A stretch of 6,774 nt of DNA. Source: Methanobacteriota archaeon. Its GTDB lineage: Archaea > Thermoplasmatota > Poseidoniia > Poseidoniales > Poseidoniaceae. The translations under genes and the position numbers were made by a program. Below, one piece after another: positions 1 to 5,006 of the stretch. The DNA lies in NCBI GenBank assembly GCA_002701145.1, contig PAEE01000022.1, positions 9,517 to 16,290 of the forward strand, read 5' to 3'. Position 1 is the first letter of the stretch. The number at the start of each line of letters is the position of its first letter. A model generated the notes under the pieces. It ran no database searches. It saw nothing but the letters and a program-made list of their open reading frames with translations, and had not been told where the DNA came from.

Positions 1-704
1 GAACGATTTGCATTTCGATTAACCTCGATTGCAGTTGGGTCGAAACGACTTGAGTGGCAAATGCAGAACATCTTACTTCCTCCATCATCAGCACCACCAG
101 GTGTCCAATTATCGTCAGTAAAAGAATTGGAAACTAGTTGCCACCCTGGTATGCAACACAGGTGTGTACATCGAGCGAAACTCATTACGAGATTGTTGTT
201 GGGGTCAAAGATTTCAGGATTGCCTAGCAAAAATTCAGTTGCATGGCCAACGTAATTCTTACCGATGTCATATCCTGCCATTTCTTGGAACCTAGGGGAA
301 TTGTCTGCGACTGGGCTGCCTGAGTTTTCAGCATGCGGGACATAATTTACAATTACCGGTAAACCATTCCAAACACCCTGTGCTCCAGACATTCCTATGT
401 TCGACTTAGCAGCTTCAGCCTCAAAATCGGACTTGGACATAGATTGCAAGTGTTTTGCTCCATACCATGCTTCATCCTCTCTCCCTTTGGCCCAGTAAAG
501 TACTGCGGAATCTCCTCCTCCTCCGGCAGCAGGTGGCATAAGAATCGAAGCAAAGCCTAGTGCTCCCAATGTAGCAGCTAATACTCCTCCTGCTGCGTTG
601 AATCCGTGTCTCATGAACTGTCTGCGATTTACAGACATGTTTCCATCTAGGAGGTCTGAATCGCCTTCGGGGCGAGGGGCAGGTCGTAATTTCATATCGT
701 CCAT
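1..704 (-). CDS. Rieske [2Fe-2S] protein with Tat signal anchor, partial (C-terminus off the left edge)
   Basis: I translated this by hand; 234 complete codons lie in the window. It is the iron-sulfur subunit of a cytochrome bc/b6f-like quinol oxidase, acting on the outer face of the cytoplasmic membrane. Residues 26-31 are NRRQFM, a twin-arginine motif, followed by a hydrophobic stretch at about 35-56 that should stay as a membrane anchor, then a glycine-rich hinge at 61-64 (GGGG). Cluster-binding box 1 is CTHLCC at 179-184 and box 2 is CICHSS at 214-219. By analogy with bovine Rieske, ligands are C179, H181, C214 and H217, with a disulfide C184-C216. Box 1 has Cys183 where Gly is usual, and Phe221 sits where high-potential Rieske proteins have Tyr. 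The spacer between boxes (about 29 residues) is long. I chose the ATG at 702-704 because GGTGAT lies 3 nt upstream; ATGs at 695 and 638 are alternatives. It is the third gene of a minus-strand operon, 4 bp after the previous stop. Confidence 0.93.
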   Translation of the reverse strand, partial: MDDMKLRPAPRPEGDSDLLDGNMSVNRRQFMRHGFNAAGGVLAATLGALGFASILMPPAAGGGGDSAVLYWAKGREDEAWYGAKHLQSMSKSDFEAEAAKSNIGMSGAQGVWNGLPVIVNYVPHAENSGSPVADNSPRFQEMAGYDIGKNYVGHATEFLLGNPEIFDPNNNLVMSFARCTHLCCIPGWQLVSNSFTDDNWTPGGADDGGSKMFCICHSSRFDPTAIEVNRNANR

Positions 705-707
705 AAA

Positions 708-713
708 ATCACC
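708..713 (-). promoter_or_regulatory. Shine-Dalgarno site of the Rieske gene, overlapping the previous stop
   Basis: On the minus strand the sequence reads GGTGAT, then TTT, then ATG. GGTGAT matches the core of the archaeal 16S anti-Shine-Dalgarno complement. The TGA stop of the preceding gene (709-711) lies inside this site, which suggests translational coupling and decides the Rieske start at 704. Confidence 0.6.
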
Positions 714-1161
714 AATTATACTCTCTCCAGTCTTTCTGATGCTCAGGTACGTACTTGTTTTGGCTGTGCTTCACAATTATTGTGTTTGGAAGTACCCACT
801 TCAAGTAAACTATTCCCATCATGATAAGAGTTGAAAGCCCCATTGCTGAGTGGTATGCTAGTTGTTGTTGGTCCCACGCTGAACCATTTAGTAATCCATA
901 AAGCATGGTGCCAAACCAAAATATGGTCCAAAATATTCCCCAGCCAAAGAAAAACACCGTTAGGGCGGAAGATCCAGATGGTGCTAATGATGCGGAAATT
1001 ATTGTTCCTGGTTCGGCAGGGTTAAACACGCCGTGATTGATTGCAGCATCCATCTCTTCTTCGGTTAGCGACGCATCTTCAAGTGCTAACCTTGCATCTT
1101 TGACGCTTACTTTGCCAGACGCAACTTTCTCAAGAAGTTGTGTGATAGTATCTTTAGGCAT
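709..1161 (-). CDS. Small two-helix membrane protein of the Rieske operon, function unknown
   Basis: The product has 150 residues. I do not recognise a named family. Residues about 5-45 form a soluble, helical, charged N-terminus with a repeated look (TQLLEKVASGKVSVKDARLA, then an acidic SLTEEEMD helix), resembling short helical regulatory or docking segments. Two membrane helices follow, at about 66-90 (rich in Phe and Trp) and about 103-124, and the tail is polar (ends WREYNW). It lies between a CxCH secreted/anchored protein and a Rieske protein, overlapping the former by 1 bp and preceding the latter by 4 bp, so an accessory subunit or assembly factor of a bc-type complex is a fair inference. 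The ATG at 1159-1161 is preferred over the adjacent GTG at 1164, since GAGGTGA stands 6 nt before the ATG. No cysteine is present, so it is unlikely to carry an iron-sulfur cluster or covalent heme. Confidence 0.85.
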   Translation of the reverse strand: MPKDTITQLLEKVASGKVSVKDARLALEDASLTEEEMDAAINHGVFNPAEPGTIISASLAPSGSSALTVFFFGWGIFWTIFWFGTMLYGLLNGSAWDQQQLAYHSAMGLSTLIMMGIVYLKWVLPNTIIVKHSQNKYVPEHQKDWREYNW

Positions 1162-1949
1162 CACTGGTCACCTCTTCTGTTCATCTTGTAGCGAAGGCGA
1201 AGTAGGTTACTTCGTCCTTCATAGGAGGTGGAGAATCCGTACCTTAGCAGCAATCCACAGAAAATGACCACAGCAATTACTGCGCCGAATCCTAGTAGGC
1301 CGAGGACGTGTGCTCTGAATCCAGCACCCATTGTTGAGATGTCGATAGCTCCTGAATCTGCTTCTGGTGCTTCAGGTGTTCCGCTTCCAGCGATCAATGT
1401 TCGAGTTCCTTTGCCATCATCCTCTGCCGATTCAACAAGGTTGAACACTAATTGATTCCAATAATCTCCTGCTGGGCCGTCGGCTCCATTGACTGCGTTA
1501 CCGCTTATCCAGAAATCGATATGTCCTGCTCCAGCGGCAGGGGATGTCCAAGTGATTTCAAAAACCCGAGTTGCTGATGAAACATGAGTTCGAGTCATAG
1601 TATCGTCCTCCCATGCTTGTCCATCTCCAGAAATCTCACCCGCACTTACTCGTGCTGCGAATCCTCCCATATCGGTAGCTGGGCCTCCTACAATTTCCAA
1701 TCTCATGTTGTAAACTTGTTCTGGAGCCCAACTGTGCGGTACGTCTACAAGTAAAATCATCACGGAATTGCTAGGCAACTCACCGTGACATAGGCATCCC
1801 TCTTTGGCGACATCGTCTATCGTTTCTCCAGCATTACTTTGCTCTCCACCGATGCCTTCAGGGTATGCTTCACTAATGCCGGGTAAAAGCATCAAAGACA
1901 CAAGGATTAGGGGTAGCAAAGTTCGGATGAAAACCCGTGACATGCCCAT
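1161..1949 (-). CDS. Exported, membrane-anchored Reeler/choice-of-anchor-V-like protein with CxCH motif
   Basis: The product has 262 residues from the ATG at 1949. A Sec signal peptide covers about 1-28 (hydrophobic LLPLILVSLMLL, cleavage after SEA). The mature N-terminus has GCLCHG (C52, C54, H55). A beta-sandwich-like region at about 60-172 carries MGGFAARV, FEITWTSPA, GHIDFWISGNAVNG and GDYWNQLVFNL, a pattern I associate with the Reeler/choice-of-anchor V domain, which often follows a CxxCH-like motif. A linker rich in Gly, Ala and Glu leads to one membrane helix at about 214-236 and a basic cytoplasmic tail (RLRYKMNRR), so the domain faces outward. First gene of the operon with the Rieske protein, it could be a redox partner or a structural subunit of that complex. 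Heme binding is uncertain because the motif is one residue shorter than CxxCH. AGGGAT lies 5 nt before this ATG; TTG at 1955 and ATG at 1943 are alternatives. Confidence 0.85.
   Translation of the reverse strand: MGMSRVFIRTLLPLILVSLMLLPGISEAYPEGIGGEQSNAGETIDDVAKEGCLCHGELPSNSVMILLVDVPHSWAPEQVYNMRLEIVGGPATDMGGFAARVSAGEISGDGQAWEDDTMTRTHVSSATRVFEITWTSPAAGAGHIDFWISGNAVNGADGPAGDYWNQLVFNLVESAEDDGKGTRTLIAGSGTPEAPEADSGAIDISTMGAGFRAHVLGLLGFGAVIAVVIFCGLLLRYGFSTSYEGRSNLLRLRYKMNRRGDQ
1168..1174 (-). promoter_or_regulatory. Strong Shine-Dalgarno site before the two-helix membrane protein
   Basis: The minus strand reads GAGGTGA, a near-complete archaeal Shine-Dalgarno sequence, 6 nt before the ATG at 1161 and only 3 nt before the GTG at 1164. 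The spacing favours the ATG, which shares its A with the TGA stop of the upstream gene (TGATG). The site lies inside the end of the upstream coding region. Confidence 0.65.
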
Positions 1950-2103
1950 AGCCAATCCCTACCGATTTATGCGACTGGTATTGTGCCTATAATCGTTCGT
2001 ACCCTATCGTAGATAGGGGGCTTTGCAGTGTTACAATTTGTCCAGTTTTTATGACCATCCGAATAATGGCAAAACATATGCCAAATAACATCGAGCGTGA
2101 GCC
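1950..2103. promoter_or_regulatory. Divergent promoter region between the Rieske operon and the TPR/FtsZ-like operon
   Basis: This 154-bp gap lies between two divergent starts, so it should hold both promoters. For the minus-strand operon, TATA-like elements are ATTATAGG (1986-1993) and CATAAA (1966-1971). For the plus-strand operon, candidates are TTTTTATG (2046-2053) and AAACATATG (2072-2080). None is a strong canonical archaeal box, and I cannot choose between them from sequence alone. The CATAAA box lies about 25 bp from the ATG at 1943, which would fit a leaderless transcript if that start were used. Confidence 0.4.
2002..2018. repeat. Perfect 7-bp inverted repeat, possible operator
   Basis: The sequence is CCCTATC, a 3-nt spacer GTA, then GATAGGG. 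The two arms are perfectly complementary. It sits near the middle of the divergent intergenic region, where a dimeric regulator could act on both operons. As a transcribed hairpin its 3-nt loop is tight, and no T-run follows, so a terminator is unlikely. Confidence 0.5.
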
Positions 2104-2409
2104 ATGTCCGACCACGCTTTCGAGAATACTTATGACCTCTCGGATGACCAACTTACAAAATTAGATGAGGCGGAAGAAAAGATGCTAAGGAATAATCTTG
2201 GTCGAGCAGAAGAAATCCTTCTTGAGATGTTGGAGGATGATGATGAATGCATTCCTGTATTGAATAACCTCGCACACCTTTACGGAAGACATTTTTCCGA
2301 TTTTGAAAAGGCTGTAGAATTGTATGACAAGGTTTTGTCCTTGGAGCCAGACAATGCTTGGGCGAGGGATGCTCGCCGTCGTTACATGCGATATGTAGGA
2401 AGAGATTGA
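2104..2409 (+). CDS. Small acidic TPR-repeat protein
   Basis: The product has 101 residues, is acidic, and has no signal peptide or membrane segment, so it is cytoplasmic. A degenerate first helical pair covers about 13-46 (DEAEEKMLRNNLGRAEEILL), and a clear TPR unit covers about 49-82, with PVLNNLAHLYG in helix A, FEKAVELYDKVLSL in helix B and the terminal EPDN. A basic final helix (about 84-97, ARDARRRYMRY) caps the array. TPR domains bind partner proteins, and this one is short enough to be an adaptor. The next gene on the same strand, an FtsZ-like GTPase, begins 10 or 25 bp after its stop, so the two are probably co-transcribed and the GTPase is the first candidate partner. The ATG at 2104 is the only sensible start; GTGAG lies just upstream. 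I do not recognise it as a named gene. Confidence 0.88.
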   Translation: MSDHAFENTYDLSDDQLTKLDEAEEKMLRNNLGRAEEILLEMLEDDDECIPVLNNLAHLYGRHFSDFEKAVELYDKVLSLEPDNAWARDARRRYMRYVGRD

Positions 2410-2434
2410 ATAACCCCCGATGCAAGGGACTTAC

Positions 2435-3364
2435 ATGGATGGTGCGCAGATACTCATTGCAGGTATCGGCGGTCTTGGTGGTTCCTGGGCTCAGAGAGCA
2501 CATTCCAAAACAGGTCATGATATTGATTTGGTTTTGATCGATGCCGATGAAACTACATTCAATGCACCTGATGCCCACGTCATTCGACTTGGTAGAGATT
2601 TAGATTCAGCAGGATGTGCTGCTTTACCGCCACTTGGTGAACAGAGAATGCGACAAGCTTCAGATGTTTCAAGAACATTACTTGACGGTGTAGAATTGGT
2701 GATTCTCCTTACCGGTTTGGGTGGAGGTACAGGGACAGGGGCAGCCCCTGAATTTGCTAGGCAAGCACGTTTGTCTGGGGCGATTGTGATATCTATTGCA
2801 GCTATACCTTTCGAGGCTCAGGAAACTAGAGTGAAAGTTTCTAAAGAGGGTTTATCTAAACTCGAAGCTAATTCCGATGTATGTGTTCGACTAGACCTCG
2901 ATAGACTTGCATGGCAAGCCCGTGAAAGGGGAATCGATTGGAGGTTAGGGGCATCCTGGGTTGAAGAATTCGTCGATGGACTTGTGCGTACATTGATGCG
3001 ACTTGGATTAATCAACCTCGATTTAATGGATTTGAAAACTATTGTAGGCCATTCTGGAGGTTCAACACTGATGGTTGGTCAAGGCGACCCCGAAGATGCA
3101 AACTCATTATTGGAGGACGCACTAAGCGCCCCTCTTGCAAATCTTTCATTGGATGGAGCAAAGGCTTGTTTGCTACAGATTGAGGGTGGCCCCGGAATGA
3201 CCGTTGGACAAGTCGGCTTAATTGCAGATGCATTTACTGCAAGGTTTGATGACAATGCGCAAGTCATCCTTGGCGCTAGAGTAAGCGATGACTTACACGG
3301 TCAAATCAGAGTCGTTGCAGTTGTTGCAGGTTTAGACGAAACTACTGGGTTAAGCCTTGTTTAG
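2435..3364 (+). CDS. Divergent FtsZ/tubulin-superfamily GTPase
   Basis: The product has 309 residues from the ATG at 2435, chosen because AAGGGA lies 5 nt upstream and the FtsZ-like beta strand begins directly; ATG at 2420 would add five residues. T1 loop GIGGLGG is at 10-16 and the tubulin signature GGGTGTGAAP at 96-105. PFEAQETR at 125-132 matches the FtsZ PFxFEGxxR segment. The T7 loop NLDLMD at 194-199 keeps the Asn and both Asp residues that activate GTP hydrolysis in the next subunit. The C-terminal domain is recognisable (GGSTLMVGQG, IEGGPGM, VILGARVSDDLHG, IRVVAVVAGL). The T3 region (about 56-70, DSAGCAALPPLGEQ) lacks the usual AGxxP pattern, and the protein ends with the globular domain, with no C-terminal linker or membrane-protein-binding tail. 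Polymerisation into GTP-dependent filaments is likely from the family. It looks like a paralogue rather than the main division FtsZ. It follows a TPR gene and overlaps the convergent gene by 4 bp. Confidence 0.9.
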   Translation: MDGAQILIAGIGGLGGSWAQRAHSKTGHDIDLVLIDADETTFNAPDAHVIRLGRDLDSAGCAALPPLGEQRMRQASDVSRTLLDGVELVILLTGLGGGTGTGAAPEFARQARLSGAIVISIAAIPFEAQETRVKVSKEGLSKLEANSDVCVRLDLDRLAWQARERGIDWRLGASWVEEFVDGLVRTLMRLGLINLDLMDLKTIVGHSGGSTLMVGQGDPEDANSLLEDALSAPLANLSLDGAKACLLQIEGGPGMTVGQVGLIADAFTARFDDNAQVILGARVSDDLHGQIRVVAVVAGLDETTGLSLV

Positions 3365-4632
3365 TCGACCAATTCAATTTCATCTGAAACAGTTTCTTTA
3401 CTCTCAATAACTTCTTCATTGTCATCAGGCTCGATTGTCTCTTCAGGTTCCTCATCTTGGTTTTCCTCTTCTGAATCATCATCCTCTTCTGAATCTAAAT
3501 TAGATTCGATAGTAATATTACTTGCAGTTTCGAATATGCCAGATGTTATTCTGCTTGCTCGCAATGTAGGCCTCAATAGCAACATCATTGCACATATTGA
3601 CAAGACGTGACCAAAAATCATTACCTCCTTCAAACTGTCAAATGTCCCCGTCAACATTGCTACAGATCCAGCGTATGCGTAACCAAATGAAATTCCAAGT
3701 GGTAATGAGGCATCCTCGGAAATCAATCTTTTACCATCTCTAACTGTATAGGTAGTAAGTGACCATACTGCGAAAATTACGGTGAATGCCATCAACAAAC
3801 CTTCTTCGATTAATGTTGAAACTTCACTAGGGTTCATTTGTGCTCTTCGGTAAATACTGAATGCGTGCCATGTAATGAATAATTGAGCAACAATCATCCA
3901 CTTGAATGAAAACCCAGCAAGGCCCTTTTCATTTCCTGCTGCTTCTCTCTCATCGCGAGTTAACCACATCGTTATCGCTTGCAATATTACGGTTATAGCA
4001 AGGAATGCAATGCCTCCGAAAAGCGCATCTTGGAAATTCTTTTGCTCAGCATCGGTCGCCATTTGACCAATCCATATGATGATAAATGCAAATGCCTGTA
4101 CAATTACAAATTGAGATGCAGTTGAGGCCTTTTCCCTGTAGGTGTGTAATTTTGCATCACCTAAACCATTAGCCAACCATTCGACCATTCCCGTTCTGAA
4201 AGATGCCGCTTGTGCTATTGACCAGACTATGAATAATGATGCTAGCATAGGTGATATCCATGGGTTGCTTTGTCCACCCAATATGCTCCACATCAAGCCG
4301 ACTAATGTTGCTGCAAGAAGTATTGGTACTATTGTTATTCGAAAACTAAACAAAAGTCGTACAAACCAGCTAGATTCACTCTTATCAACAGGCAATTTAG
4401 TCAAACTCTGAATCATTTCCTTGTTTGATAGGGCTGCGATTAGGGTGTATGATATTGACAATGAAATGAAAGCCATTGCGACAAATACTTCTTGTGTATT
4501 GACTAAGAATAACAGGATTGTAGAAATCAAAGCGATCATTATGATGTGCGGAAGTGTTCTTGGTGACAACATATTACGAATTAATTGCAAAATTCCAATC
4601 TGTTCAAATTGGGTCTCAATTTCTTCAGACAT
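3361..4632 (-). CDS. Ten-helix membrane protein with acidic C-terminal tail, function unknown
   Basis: The product has 423 residues and I do not recognise the family. A short N-terminal cytoplasmic segment (1-27) precedes about ten hydrophobic segments: 28-45, 49-69, 91-117, 126-145, 174-191, 203-224, 242-261, 276-297, 311-330 and 335-354. There is no signal peptide. Residues 377-423 form a strongly acidic, low-complexity tail made mostly of Glu and Asp, with almost no basic residues. An even helix count puts both termini on the same side, cytoplasmic by the positive-inside pattern of loops such as KLHTYREK and YRRAQ. No transporter signature, nucleotide-binding motif or metal site was seen, so transport or membrane scaffolding is only a guess. 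It is a single-gene unit, convergent with the FtsZ-like gene (4-bp overlap) and divergent from the RNase P gene. The ATG at 4632 is preceded by GGCGAG at 5-nt spacing. Confidence 0.85.
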   Translation of the reverse strand: MSEEIETQFEQIGILQLIRNMLSPRTLPHIIMIALISTILLFLVNTQEVFVAMAFISLSISYTLIAALSNKEMIQSLTKLPVDKSESSWFVRLLFSFRITIVPILLAATLVGLMWSILGGQSNPWISPMLASLFIVWSIAQAASFRTGMVEWLANGLGDAKLHTYREKASTASQFVIVQAFAFIIIWIGQMATDAEQKNFQDALFGGIAFLAITVILQAITMWLTRDEREAAGNEKGLAGFSFKWMIVAQLFITWHAFSIYRRAQMNPSEVSTLIEEGLLMAFTVIFAVWSLTTYTVRDGKRLISEDASLPLGISFGYAYAGSVAMLTGTFDSLKEVMIFGHVLSICAMMLLLRPTLRASRITSGIFETASNITIESNLDSEEDDDSEEENQDEEPEETIEPDDNEEVIESKETVSDEIELVD

Positions 4633-4636
4633 GTAA

Positions 4637-4655
4637 CTCGCCTAACAGGGGCGAG
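4637..4655. repeat. Inverted repeat over the ribosome-binding region of the ten-helix protein gene
   Basis: On the minus strand it reads CTCGCC, a 7-nt loop CCTGTTA, then GGCGAG, ending 4 nt before the ATG. The downstream arm GGCGAG is the best ribosome-binding candidate for that gene. If the leader RNA includes both arms, the stem would hide it. It could equally be a protein operator in the divergent promoter, or chance. Confidence 0.4.
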
Positions 4656-4667
4656 CAGTGTCATCAT

Positions 4668-4690
4668 GTTAAGGCAAGTGGCGTTAAGGC
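4668..4690 (+). repeat. 8-bp direct repeat GTTAAGGC in the promoter of the RNase P gene
   Basis: GTTAAGGC occurs at 4668-4675 and 4683-4690, 15 bp from start to start, ending 6 bp before the ATG of the Pop5-like gene. A related inverted copy, GTTAGGC on the minus strand (4640-4646), lies in the neighbouring hairpin. The first copy is about 25 bp from the start codon, where an archaeal TATA box would be expected for a near-leaderless transcript, but its match to a TATA box is poor. Confidence 0.4.
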
Positions 4691-4696
4691 CCATCC

Positions 4697-4981
4697 ATGG
4701 CCAAGAAGTTAACAAAGGCGTTGCGAGGCAAACGTCGTTGGATTGGCTGTAATTGTGATGGCTTTGAGTCTCGCAAACAATTGGAAAAACATCTTGAGGA
4801 TTTGCCGGTCAAACTCTATGATTTTGAAAATGACATGTGTATTGTTGTAGTTTCTTTAGAGAATTACGGGGAAACAAAGTCTAAACTGACTAGTGGTCGT
4901 GTCATTAGCCAAACTTCAAGCGGTAAAATCAGATTAGTTCGTGACAGAATGGGATTTACTCGTAAGCCTAGAAAGCGTTGA
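4697..4981 (+). CDS. rnp2: Reduced RNase P protein component 2 (Pop5-like)
   Basis: The product has 94 residues and is basic at both ends. Pop5 is a protein subunit of archaeal RNase P, which binds the catalytic RNA and helps remove the 5' leader of pre-tRNAs. From memory of the Pyrococcus protein, the pattern aligns: ALRGKRRWIG at 8-17 matches the KKRYIAF first strand, VKLYDFENDMCIVVVS at 38-53 matches LIKFDETTQTGIIRC, the NYGETKSKLT helix (57-66) matches the HVEYVRFALT helix, and RVISQTSSGKIRLVRDRMG (68-86) matches RTLGVSGTIKRLKRKF. It is shorter than the roughly 120 residues of Pyrococcus Pop5, mainly through a shorter first helix and a missing central insertion. The C-terminus (TRKPRKR) should contact RNA. 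The ATG at 4697 is clear. A small membrane-protein gene follows 25 bp downstream. The assignment is by motif and fold pattern only; another small RNA-binding protein is possible. Confidence 0.6.
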   Translation: MAKKLTKALRGKRRWIGCNCDGFESRKQLEKHLEDLPVKLYDFENDMCIVVVSLENYGETKSKLTSGRVISQTSSGKIRLVRDRMGFTRKPRKR

Positions 4982-5006
4982 AGTGCTTCACATACTGCCG
5001 ATAGTC

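Noticed and set aside
495..530. GGA-rich stretch as a simple repeat locus
   Set aside because: It encodes the flexible glycine hinge expected after the anchor of a Rieske protein, so coding explains it.
598..834. A 78-codon plus-strand open frame opposite the Rieske N-terminus
   Set aside because: It lies opposite a Tat-signal Rieske protein and the two-helix protein, both clearly real; the translation has no recognisable features.
2002..2018. Palindrome read as a transcription terminator
   Set aside because: It lies between divergent starts, where no gene ends, and no T-run follows on either strand.
2420..2434. ATG at 2420 as start of the FtsZ-like gene
   Set aside because: It is preceded by a C-run with no ribosome-binding match, and the added residues are not part of the FtsZ fold; the ATG at 2435 has AAGGGA at good spacing. 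Not fully excluded.
2153..2578. A 141-codon open frame on the minus strand across the TPR gene and the start of the FtsZ-like gene
   Set aside because: It is antisense to two well-supported genes and its protein has no domain pattern, a high Cys/His/Pro content and no start context.
4142..4636. Two plus-strand open frames (89 and 71 codons) opposite the ten-helix protein
   Set aside because: They mirror the hydrophobic minus-strand gene and have no independent coding evidence.
4941..5006. ATG at 4941 as start of the small membrane protein
   Set aside because: It would overlap the Pop5-like gene by 41 bp and add residues that are a frame-shifted reading of that gene's basic end.
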